This document shows, piece by piece, positions 12,964 through 22,569 of a stretch of 64,000 bases of DNA. The stretch comes from Chlorocebus sabaeus. Its lineage: Eukaryota; Chordata; Mammalia; Primates; Cercopithecidae. Under the pieces are notes generated by a model. That model saw only the letters and a list, made by a program, of their open reading frames with translations. It ran no database searches and had not been told where the DNA came from. Numbering within the stretch: the stretch's first letter is position 1; each line of letters starts with the position of its first letter. A program made the position numbers and the translations under genes. The stretch lies in contig NC_132926.1 of assembly GCF_047675955.1 (NCBI RefSeq), positions 14,327,326-14,391,325 of the forward strand, in the 5' to 3' direction.

Positions 12964-13159
12964 CTAGGACAACAGTGTTGAAGGAAACCATCTCTTTGTC
13001 TTTTCCATCATTGTAGAAGGCCAGATGCCACAGGCCCACATCCAGGTACTGCACAAACACGGCTTCGTTCTGAACCAAGGTCTGTATGCTCCGGCGTTCC
13101 CTGGGAGACTCAACCACACTCCACTTCTCCTTCCCGTCCAGACGTTCCATGAAGTCATA
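12964..13159 (-). CDS. TENM2: TENM2 coding exon C (with RERR cleavage site)
   Basis: This exon holds 65 codons plus one base, opening YDFMERLDGKEKWSVVESPR and closing MVSFNTVVL. The acceptor is TTCCTTTCCCAG and the donor is CTAG before GTAGGTGTG. It joins exon B in phase 0 (Gln then Tyr) and leaves one base, G, for the Asp codon expected to open the next exon. Residues 20-23 are Arg-Glu-Arg-Arg, the furin-type site described for teneurin-2 that can release the ectodomain. The conserved teneurin block QYLDVGLWHLAFYNDGK follows. TENM1 and TENM4 have FIQYLDSGIWHLAFYNDGK here and no matching RERR segment, so TENM2 is the best assignment. In the protein this segment directly precedes the eight EGF-like repeats. 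The frame is open throughout. Confidence 0.95.
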
Positions 13160-13445
13160 CTGGGAAAGGAAGAGAGAGTACCATGTATGAGACAAGGTGC
13201 AGAGGTGGTCCCATACGTGGCACCTTCCCCTCCGACCCATTTGTTAATGGAGAAAGACCTTTTTTGTAGCACATTTTGCTATCAACTTATTCAGGAAAAC
13301 AAGAGCCGCAAAACGTGTAACAATAACAGTCATTATTTATTATGCTTCATGATGATCGCTACTATTAATACTTTTATTACTCTGGGTCACAATCTCTTAT
13401 CTGCTGTCCTGAAATCCAAAGAGCTTTAACCCAAAGTTTTTCTTT

Positions 13446-13460
13446 TGTTTGTGTGTGTGT

Positions 13461-13492
<32 letters not shown>

Positions 13493-13493
13493 G
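13446..13493. repeat. (TG)n microsatellite with CGCGCG core
   Basis: GT dinucleotides interrupted once by TTG and once by GCGCGCG. On the TENM2 strand it is a CA run about 290 bases upstream of the exon C acceptor. Confidence 0.9.
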
Positions 13494-13689
13494 TGGAGGG
13501 AGTAGTACACGCTGTTGCTCCAGTCCCCCTCTGTATTATATAACACAGAGGATATGCAAAGTATAACTTTTCCATAATCCTCCAAATTATGAATTCCAAA
13601 ATGTAATTGGTTCCCTGAGAGTTTCAGATAAAGAATTATGAACCCATGTTACCAGCTACCATTTTATTGATCATTTACTGGGAGAAATG

Positions 13690-13900
13690 GCATAGCAGAA
13701 TGGCCATGATGAGGGCTATGGAGCCTGAGAGAATCCTGAATGAGGTGCTTACTAGCTTCTCCTGTCTGTGCCTCAGTTTCCCCATTGGCAAAACTGCAAA
13801 TAAGAGTATCTATGTTACGGGGTTGTTGTGAGGATTCAGATAATATTTAGAACAGTGCCTGGCACCCAGCAAACACAAAATACATGTTAGCCATTCATGA
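13690..13900 (+). mobile_element. MIR element
   Basis: MIR core CTGTGCCTCAGTTTCCCC, GGTTGTTGTGAGGATTCAG and the AACAGTGCCTGGCACCCAG 3' end are present. Confidence 0.85.
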
Positions 13901-13954
13901 TCATTATCATCATTTTATTCAGTTCTTGAAGAAACCCTGATTTGGTACCTATCT

Positions 13955-14075
13955 TGGTACTATTTACATCCATATTTTACAGATAAGAAAGCTGAGGCTC
14001 AGAGAAGTCAAGCAACTTTTCCGAAGTCACGCAGCTCCTAAGTGGCCAAGCAAGAATTCAGACATAGATTGGCTT
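13955..14075 (-). mobile_element. MIR fragment
   Basis: Antisense MIR: TTTTACAGATAAGAAAGCTG, GGCTCAGAGAAGTCAAG, then GTCACGCAGC. Confidence 0.75.
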
Positions 14076-14199
14076 GGTGTTTATGTTCATGCCCTTATAG
14101 TGCCTGGCCTTGGATAAACCAGCAATTAAAGTTTAACTTTGCTTCAGTGGAAACCAGGTTCAGAATTGGAAGTGATTAATGAGAGACAGAGTGGTCAAC

Positions 14200-14600
14200 T
14201 AAGGCTACCAGAATAAGGGGATGGGGAGGTCAAACGGGACCCAAGAGAGGCCTGTTCTAAATAATAGGTGAAATGCTGTAGCAGGCAAGTGGGAGCCATT
14301 GAAGTCTCTTGAGCAGTGACTGATGTGATGAAAGGGATGTTTTGAAGAATTAGTGTGTAGGAAGGATATGAGATATTCTAAAGGGTGAAAAACTGAAAGC
14401 AGGAGGACCAATTAGGAAGTGATTGCAGAAACCCAGGGGTGAGGTAAAAAAGGGTTTGATTAGGACAGTGAATGAGAAGAGGGGGACAACTTTGGAGGAA
14501 CATTTCTAAGGAAGAGGTGACAGGGCTTGACCGTGGGCTGGACAGAGAGGATGAAGGAGAAGGCAAAGAGGACACCAGTGTTTCTTACTTGTTGACAAGA
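14200..14600 (-). mobile_element. L2 LINE fragment
   Basis: Antisense L2 internal blocks are visible: GGGAGCCATTGAAGTCTCTT, AGCAGTGACTGATGTGATG, and GGAGGACCAATTAGGAAG with TGATTGCAGAAACCCAGG. Confidence 0.65.
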
Positions 14601-14919
14601 AAATCGATAAAACCCCAGTAGAACTGGACTAATCTTGTGAGCTCTTGCAAAATCACTGCATAGAAAAGTCACTTGCATGCTGACTTCCAGAGAACATTCA
14701 AAGTGTAGGTTTTAGCCAATGAAAACTACCACTGTAGGATTAAGCAATCTCTCCACTTTCCCTTCCATAAAAAGGTTTTTATGGGTTACAGACATCAACT
14801 ATAACCCCTTTTACGAACTTCATAGAATGAAACTCCAGGAATCTCCTAATGTGCCTTTCCCGTCGTCAGAATCGCCAGTTTTTCCACCTGAAATGTGATC
14901 ACTGAAAACAAAAGACTCT

Positions 14920-15110
14920 ATAATCTTAAACACAAAGGCTTTGCCATCAGACACACCTGGGTTTGAATTCTGACTCTGTCACTTACTATTCTTTGATGTT
15001 GGGCACATCTACTTTTACCTTCTTCTTGGTTTTCATACCAGGGAATTAATCACACCTAACATTCAGGGAGGTTATAAGGATGACATGAGATAATGCTTAG
15101 GGCAGGGCCA
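14920..15110 (+). mobile_element. MIR element
   Basis: MIR blocks CACCTGGGTTTGAATTCTGA, a diverged middle and GGTTATAAGGATGACATGAG. Confidence 0.7.
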
Positions 15111-15849
15111 GGAAGATAATAACCATTTTATTAAGTACCTAGGGACTATGAGTCACCTACTTGCAAATCATAATGATCATGACGAGCAGTGCGTGGTTCT
15201 AGTTTCACACGTGGGGCGCTGGCAATGGCCACTGCTTAGAAGTTGAAATTTTCTCCATTTCTCAAGATATGAGTGTGTTTAGCTTCTCTCTACCCCATAT
15301 CCCATTGGTCCCAGCTGTCTTTGTGGGATAAAATAAATGATTTAAAGTGATATGACAAACTGATGCTGCTTTTGGAGACCTTTCTAACCAAAGCATTTGT
15401 TCCTTAGCAACCTCAAAAATGTCCAACTGCAAAGACCCACGTCTACAAATTGCTGTCAGCCAGAGGAATGGCTGTAACTTCCTTGGTGCCGAGGTGAGAA
15501 GGATCTACTTCATTTCAGGTCCAAGTAATCACCCCCATGAGGAAGAGTTTGGCTGAAGGTGATTACTTGTGTGGGGCCATTGCTCATTACTAATTTGGGC
15601 ATTAGTCATCTCTTGCCGAACCGCCTGACCAGCCAAGGGACACGGAAATGGCTTAGGACTAGTGGCAGTGCTCACCATCCAGCCCAGTAAATTACTCTAA
15701 GAACAGGCATTTTTCAGGGGAAAGAGAAGACATCTGTTTTGGCTGGCTCCTCAGAGTCCCCCCTACAGAAGCACAGAGGGCAGTTTTCATTTAAGGAAGA
15801 ATTGGCTAGCCAGGGGCTCTTGGAGAAGATATTGACTCTGATATGATAT

Positions 15850-15998
15850 GGTGTTTGATGTGTCTCAATCCTGTAGCCCTTTATTGTGCTTTATTATCTT
15901 CAAAGCACTTATTACCCCCTAAAATGATATAATTTATTTTTATGTGTGTTGTCTTTCTACTCAGAAGAACATAAACTCCAGGAAGATAGGGGTTTCAT
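15850..15998 (+). mobile_element. L2 fragment
   Basis: Weak similarity to L2 3' sequence, including an ACATAAACTCCAGGAAGATA block like the common GTAAGCTCCATGAGGGCAGG. The 5' boundary is uncertain. Confidence 0.45.
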
Positions 15999-16084
15999 CT
16001 GCAGGGTAGAGTGGTGAGGAGTGAGGACTTCAGAACTACTGCCCTTCTTCCTTCCCAGGACAGGCCAAATGATCCTCAAGATCA

Positions 16085-16112
16085 TTTTCTCTCTCTTTCT
16101 CTCTTTTTTCTC

Positions 16113-16196
<84 letters not shown>

Positions 16197-16338
16197 TCCT
16201 TCTTTCCTTCTTTCCTTCCTTCCTTCCTTCCTTCCTTCCTTCCTTCCTTCCTTCCTTCCTTCCTTCCTTCCTTCCTTCCTTCTTTCCTTCTTCCTTTCTT
16301 CCTTTCTTCCTTTCTTCCTTTCTTCCTTTCTTCCTTTC

Positions 16339-16390
<52 letters not shown>

Positions 16391-16474
16391 CCCTTCCTTC
16401 CCTTCCTTCCCTTCCTTCCCTTCCTTTCTTTTCTTTCCTTCCTCCCTCCCTCCCTCCCTTCCTTTTTTTTTTTT
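16085..16474. repeat. 390-bp uninterrupted polypyrimidine tract (expanded Alu tail)
   Basis: Every base from 16085 to 16474 is C or T on the plus strand. In order it holds (TTTC)n of about 21 units, (TTCC)n of about 17 units, (TTTCTTCC)-type units, (CT)n of about 15 units and (CCTT)/(CCCT) blocks, ending in poly-T against an antisense Alu. The Alu target-site duplications lie outside the tract, so it is the Alu A tail after expansion. Apparent reading frames (Ser/Phe/Leu/Pro or Arg/Lys/Glu/Gly) are artefacts. Confidence 0.95.
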
Positions 16475-16748
16475 GGAGTCTTGCCCTGTTGCCCAGGCTG
16501 GAATGCAATGGCTTGATCTTGGCTCACTGCAACCTCCACCTCTTGGGTTCAAGTAATTTTCCTGTCTCAGACTCCTGAGTAGCCAGGATTACAGGCACCT
16601 GCTACCACACCCGGGTAATGTGTTGTATCTTTAGTAGAGACAGGATTTCACTATGTTGGCCAGGCTGGTCTCGAACTCCTGACTTTGTGATCTGCCTGCC
16701 TTGGCCTCCCAAAGTGCTGGAACTATAGGCATGAGCCACCGTGCCTGG
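16475..16748 (-). mobile_element. Alu element
   Basis: Antisense full-length Alu from GGAGTCTTGCCCTGTTGCCC to GAGCCACCGTGCCTGG. The duplications TCAAGATCATTT (16076-16087) and TCAAGATAATTT (16749-16760), one mismatch, bracket the Alu together with the pyrimidine tract. Confidence 0.93.
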
Positions 16749-18000
16749 TCAAGATAATTTCTTACAGGACAACAGGACAGGATCGCCCAGGAAAAGGCGG
16801 CAGCATCTTCTGTTGGTAAAATTCCACTCTATTATGTGTAGGGTGTTTGTTTATCACAATTTCCCAGGAGTTTCCCTGTTTATACCTCTTGTTCCTCCTT
16901 TCTATCTCAAAGTGCTCTAGAGTAGAGTGTACATAGAGTCACTATACATAGATTAACATGTGTCAAGCAGCATCACACAGCATCACTCACTGCTGCTATA
17001 ATTTGGGCAAGGGCTGGAGGCTAGAAATGCAGGGGGAGGATAAACTGAGCCAGCCATGGAGACTGCCTTCCAGGATAGGGAGCCTGGGAGCAAGTGAGAA
17101 GCTGGTTTGCAAGAAGGCCATCTGGTGTAGGGGAGCCTCTGCTCTCTAGGATTCCTAGGCTACAGCCTGGCCAGCTTGCTTGGCAGACTGACTGTCACTA
17201 GAAGGAGGGCATTTTCCAAAAGCTCAGGCCCTGGCCAGAGTTTCCTTTTCATCCCTCAACACTGGGAATTGATAACTCAGGCTTAGTATTGGGAACATCT
17301 GGCTCCTCTGTTCTAGGACCTCATTGTGATCAATCTGGGACATGGGGATGCTTGGGGGACCAAACTGTGCCTGGTTGACTAAAGAGGTTACTCTGTAGCA
17401 CGTCCTACCCATTAGGTCTGCAGAAACTCTGGAAGGGGTTTAGGAGGCACATGACCAAATCCCAATAGAAGGATGTGTCTGTGCACGGGCTGGCTGCGGG
17501 AGGAAGTTTGTCTCCCTAAGCTGCTTGTGTCTCTTGCAGCCACCCAGAGGGTGATAGCACAATAACCCAAAGTAAACACCACCTCTCCCCGCCCAGTTCT
17601 CTCCTTTTCCCTGGTCTCTGAAAAATAACCCACTTTGGCATGCAATGTGAGGGCTGTGCCTTTGAGTCATCAGTCATACCCCAAAGTGGCATGAAAATGC
17701 AACTTTTACGAGAGCTCGAGAGGCAAAGAAATAAACCACAGCAAATATTTGACTGATCCAATTATAAATCTCCCCACTTCTTGGCAGAGACCGAGGAGGA
17801 ATGGTAATTAAGATAACTTAGTGGGTTTCCAGAGGAGCGGGAGGAGAGCAGCAGAGCCTGGACCGTGGAGCGGGGGCTGTTACTTTCCCAGAAGGGAAGG
17901 CGGCCACAGGCAGGGAGCGGGCAGCCCAGAGATTCTTCTAGAAACCACACTGATACACACCTGCCAGAGAGGGCAAGGTTAAAGACAGACTCATTGCCCT

Positions 18001-18360
18001 TCGGGACGATGTTATTACTGGGTCCAGGACCCCCCAAAAAGGGGGGATGACTTCATCGCTATTTGGAACGTTTTCTTGCTGAGGGTCAACGCGAATGGGA
18101 AAAGCAATAAATGCTGACATTTCCCGGGGAAGCCTGCCACTCCCCTCGCTCTGCGCTGGCAGCATCACCGGCCTCCTGACGACGTCTGATGTTGATTCTA
18201 TCTCAGATGGCAGGGCACGCTCAGCAGTTGGTGGGATGCAGGGGAGCCGCACGTGTGAGCTAGGGCTGCTTGAAGCCACATGACCACAGGGTCTCTGGTC
18301 TCATCCAGCGACCGCGGGAACGACTTAGCTGCGGTGGGTCGCTCACTCATGGGGGCCTGT
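18001..18360. promoter_or_regulatory. CpG-dense unique intronic segment (candidate element)
   Basis: By hand I count about 21 CpGs in these 360 bases, with a further five in 17821-17920, whereas neighbouring non-Alu DNA has only a few per 500 bases. It is not an Alu or other repeat I recognise. It holds a perfect C6-A5-G6 hairpin at 18030-18046. Function is inferred only: a candidate enhancer or alternative promoter in the B-C intron. Confidence 0.4.
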
Positions 18361-18879
18361 TCATCTCTTTCTGCCTCCAGCCAGGCCTGTGGCAAAGTGC
18401 GCCTGGCTGATTCCTCATTAAAGCTCAGCACAATTTCTTTGCTCTCCTTCAAAGGGGCTGAGTGCTCAGGGAAGGGGGAGGAATGACAGCGTGCTCCAGT
18501 GGGGGCTGGCTTCCCTGAGTGTGGCCTTGCCTGTCTTTTTCAGGACTCCCTGCTCAGTTCCTACTTACAGTATCTGAGTCACTTAACTAAATGCAACAGG
18601 CCCAGCTGCAGGCACCACTGCTCGGGCCACTGTGAGAACCAGCCCCTGAACTTCCGGACATGAAACAGCATCTGCATTACCAGACTGTAGCAGCTCATCA
18701 TGCCAGGCTCCACAGGCAAGAATCAAGCAGATGGAAGCTAGAGAGGAACCAAACAGGGTTCCCTAAAATCAGCAGCTGGGGAGAATTTATCTTACAAGGG
18801 CAGAATTCTTGATTCTTTCATTACATGTCCTCTTGCAGCAGCAGCAAAGGTAATAATAAAAAATAAGAGCCTATTTTTG

Positions 18880-19050
18880 CCTGAGCACTTGCTACATGCC
18901 AGGCATAATAGCAAATGCTGATGTGTGTTATTGCATTCCATCCTCCCCAAAACCCTAGTCTCATCTCGGAAGAGAACAGTGGTTTCTAGAGAAGTTAACG
19001 AACGGATCCAGTGCCATTGAGCTTGGTTGGTGGCCAAGCAAGGATTTGAA
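18880..19050 (-). mobile_element. MIR fragment
   Basis: Antisense MIR: GAGCACTTGCTACATGCCAG, GTTATTGCATTCC and a diverged core. Confidence 0.6.
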
Positions 19051-19384
19051 GTTGGATTTGCATGAATTTTAACAATTATGGGGGACAGATCCATCTTTTC
19101 CAAGAACCTAGTTGTAGCTGCCAGCATATCTGGTGGCTGGCCTGGTTTGTAAGTCCCCTCACGATGCCACTGAACGGATAAGGAGGAAGGAAGAGCTTAG
19201 CAGTGCTAGGGTCAGACCTGGGCAGAGCACGCTGGCCTGAGGACAGGGAGACATCCCACTGGGGCAGAGAAAAAAGGGTGCCTGGAAAGGTCTGGATGGC
19301 TTTGCTGGGTGTTGGCTGTACTTGGTCCATAAGTGGCTTTGGGAGCCGGGCCCTTCCCAATTCCCTAAACACCATTCTGCCTGT

Positions 19385-19572
19385 ATGTTTTCCAGTCACA
19401 CTGCTCTTCTCTCTGTTCCCGGAAGATGCCAAGCTCATCCCAGTCTCAGGGCCTTTGCACCAGCCATTCCCTCTGCCTGGCCTATTCTTTCTCTTGATCT
19501 CTTTTCATTAATCCTGCCTTTGCCTAAATATCATGACCTGAGAAAGGGCTTCCCTGACTACCCATTCTGAAA
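19385..19572 (+). mobile_element. L2 LINE fragment
   Basis: L2 sense blocks: CTCAGGGCCTTTGCACCAGC, CCCTCTGCCTGGCC, and AAGGGCTTCCCTGACTACCC. Confidence 0.8.
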
Positions 19573-20335
19573 TACCTCTATCAAAATGTAAATCAAAACC
19601 ACAATAAGATACCATCTCACACAAGTCAAAATGGCTATCATTAAAAAGTCAAAAAACAACATGCTGGCATGGCTGTGAAGAAAAGCGAACACGTACACAC
19701 TGTTGATAGGAACGTGAATTAATTCAGCCACTGTGGAAAACAGTTTGGAAATTTCTCAAGTAACTTAAAACAGAACTACCATTCAACCCAGTAATCCTAT
19801 TACTGGGTACCCAAAAGAAAACAAATTGTTTTACCAAAAAGACACATGCACTCATATGTTCATTGCAGCACTAATCACAATAGTAAAGATGGGATCAACC
19901 TAGGTGCCTATCAATGGTGGATAAAGAAAAGTGGTACACATACACCATGGAATACTACGCAGTCATAAAGAATGAAATCATATTTTTTTCAGCAACATGA
20001 TGTAGTTGGAGGCCATGATTCTAAGCAAATAAATATAGGAACAGAAGACCAAACATGGCATATTCTCACTTATCAGTGGGAGCTAAGCATTGGGTACTCA
20101 CGGAAATAAAGATGGAACAATAGACACTGGGGACTACTAGAGAGGTCAGAGAGGGAGGGGGCAAGGGTTGAAAAACTATTAAGATTTTCACTGTTGGGTA
20201 ACCATTGAGTGCTATGCTCACTACCTGAGTGATGGGACCATTTGCATCCCAAACTTTAGTATCATGCAACATATCCAGGTAACAAACTTGCTCATGTACC
20301 TCCAAGTCTAAAAAGAAAGTTGAAATTATTTTTTT
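19573..20335 (+). mobile_element. L1 3' fragment
   Basis: The end of L1 ORF2 and 3'UTR in sense: AAATCAAAACCACAATAAGA, TACACCATGGAATACTACGC, TTCTCACTTATCAGTGGGAG and an AT-rich tail. It is more diverged than the full-length L1 starting 140 bases on. Confidence 0.9.
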
Positions 20336-21480
20336 AAAAAACCTGTATTACTTCTTGTTTCTATCCTCAGCAAAAACTCATGATTCTTTGAAAAAAAACC
20401 TTGCTACTAATTTATAATTAATCTTCCTCCTTTTGGATATGAACTTCCTCCAACACTTAAGAGTGGGAGACTTGTCGCTGGAGTTCCAAGATAGCCAAAT
20501 AGGAACAGCTCCAGTCTACAGCTCCCAGCATGAGCATCACGGAAGATGGATGATTTCTGCATTTCCAACTGAGGTACCAGGTTCATCTCACTGGGGCTTG
20601 TCGGACAGTGGGTGCAGCCCACAGAGTGTGAACCGAAGTAGGGTGAGGCCTCACCTAGGAAGCTCAAGGGGTTGGGGAATTCCCTTTCTTAGCCAAGGGA
20701 AGCCATGACAGATGGTACCTGGAAAATTGGGACACTCCCACCCTAATACTGTGCTTTTCCAATGGTCTTAGCAAATGGCACACCAGGAGATTATATCCTG
20801 AGCCTGGTTCAGAGGGTCCCATGCCCACAGAGCCTTGCTCACTACGAGCACAGCAGTCTGAGATCAAACAGGAAGGCAGCAGCAAGGCTAGGGGAGGGGC
20901 GTACACCATTGCTGAGGTTTGAGTAGGTAAACAAATTGGCTGGGAAGCTCGAACTGTGTGGACCCCACTGCAGCTCAAGGAAGCCTGACTCTGTAGACTC
21001 CACCTCTGGGGGCAGGGCATAGCTGAACAAAAGGCAGCAGAAACTTCTGCAGACTTAAACATCCTTGTCTGACAGCTTTGAAGAGAGTAGTGGTTCTTCC
21101 AGCATGGAGTTTGAGATCTGAGAACGGACAGACTGCCTCCTCAAGTGGGTCCCTGACCCCTGAGTAGCCTAACTGGGAGACACCTCCCAGTAGAGGCCGA
21201 CTGACACCTCATATAGCCAGATGCCCCTCTGAGATGAAGCTTCCAGAGGAAAGATCAGGCAGCAACATTTGCCACTCTGCAATATTTGCTGTTCTGCAGC
21301 CTCCACTGGTGATACCCAGGCAAACAGGGTCTGGAGTGGACCTCCAGCAAACTCCAACAGACCTGCAGCAGAGAGTCCTGCCTGTTAGAAGGAAAACTAA
21401 CAAACGGAAAGGACATCCACACCAAAACCCCATCTGTATGTCACCATCATCAAAGACCAAAGGTAGAAAAAACCACAAAG

Positions 21481-22506
21481 ATGAGGAGAAACCAGAGCAG
21501 AAAAGCTGAAAATTCTAAAAATCAGAGTGCCTCTTCTCCTCCAAAGGAACGCAGCTCCTCGCTAGCAATGGAACAAAGCTGGACAGAGAATGACTTTGAT
21601 GAGTTGAGGGAAGAAGGCTTCAGATGATTGGTAATAACAAACTTCTCCGAGCTAAAGGAGGATGTTCGAACCCATCGCAAAGAAACTAAAAACCTTTAAA
21701 AAAGATTAGACAAATGGCTAACTAGAATAAACAGCATAGAGAAGACCTTAAATGACTTGATGGAGCTGAAAACCATTGGGCGAGAACCCACATGACACAT
21801 GCACAAACTTCAGTAGCCGATTCAATCAAGTGGAAGGAAGGATATCAGTGATTGAAGATCAAATGAATGAAATGAAGTGAGAAGAGAAGTTTAGAGAAAA
21901 AACAGTAAAAAGAAATGAACAAAGCCTCCAATAAATATGGGACTATGTGAAAAGACCAAATCTATGTCTGATTGGTGTACCTGAAAGTGACAGGGAGAAT
22001 GGAGCCAAGTTGGAAAACACTGTTTAGGATATTATCTAGGAGAACTTCCCCAACCTAGCAAGGCAGGCCAACATTCAAATTCAGGAAATACAGAGAACAC
22101 CACAAAGATACTCCTCAAGAAGAGTAACTCTAAGACACATAATTGCCAGATTCACTAAAGTTGAAATGAAGGAAAAAGTATTAAGGGCAGCCAGAGAGAA
22201 AGATCAGGTTACCCACAAAGGGAAGCCGATCAGACTAACAGCAGATTTCTCGGCAGAAACTCTACAAGCCAGAAGAGAATGGGGGCCAATATTCAACATT
22301 CTTAAAGAAAAGAATTTTCAGCCCAGAATTTCATATCCAGTCAAACTGAGCTTCATAAGTGAAGGAGAAATACAATCCTTTACAGACAAGCAAATGTTGA
22401 GAGATTTTGTCACCCTCGGCCTGCCTTACAAGAGCTCTTGAAGGAAGCACTAAACATGGAAAGGAACAACTGGTACCAGCCGCTGCAAAAACATGCCAAA
22501 TTATAA
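21481..22506 (+). pseudogene. L1 ORF1 (RNA-binding protein), inactivated
   Basis: It begins ATG AGG AGA AAC CAG AGC; the consensus begins MGKKQ. The frame is stopped by TGA at about 21628, after EELREEGFR-like sequence, where a CpG arginine codon decayed. Later parts match the RNA-binding domain (around 22166-22441, e.g. RLTADFSAETLQARREWGP). It is not functional as read. Confidence 0.9.
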
Positions 22507-22569
22507 ACACCATCGATGCTAGGAAGAAACTGCAACAACTAATATGCAAAATAACCAGCTAACATCATA

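Noticed and set aside
15957..16578. Overlapping frames of 150-185 codons (Ser/Phe/Leu or Arg/Lys/Glu)
   Set aside because: They are translations of the TTTC/TTCC tract next to an Alu, not genes.
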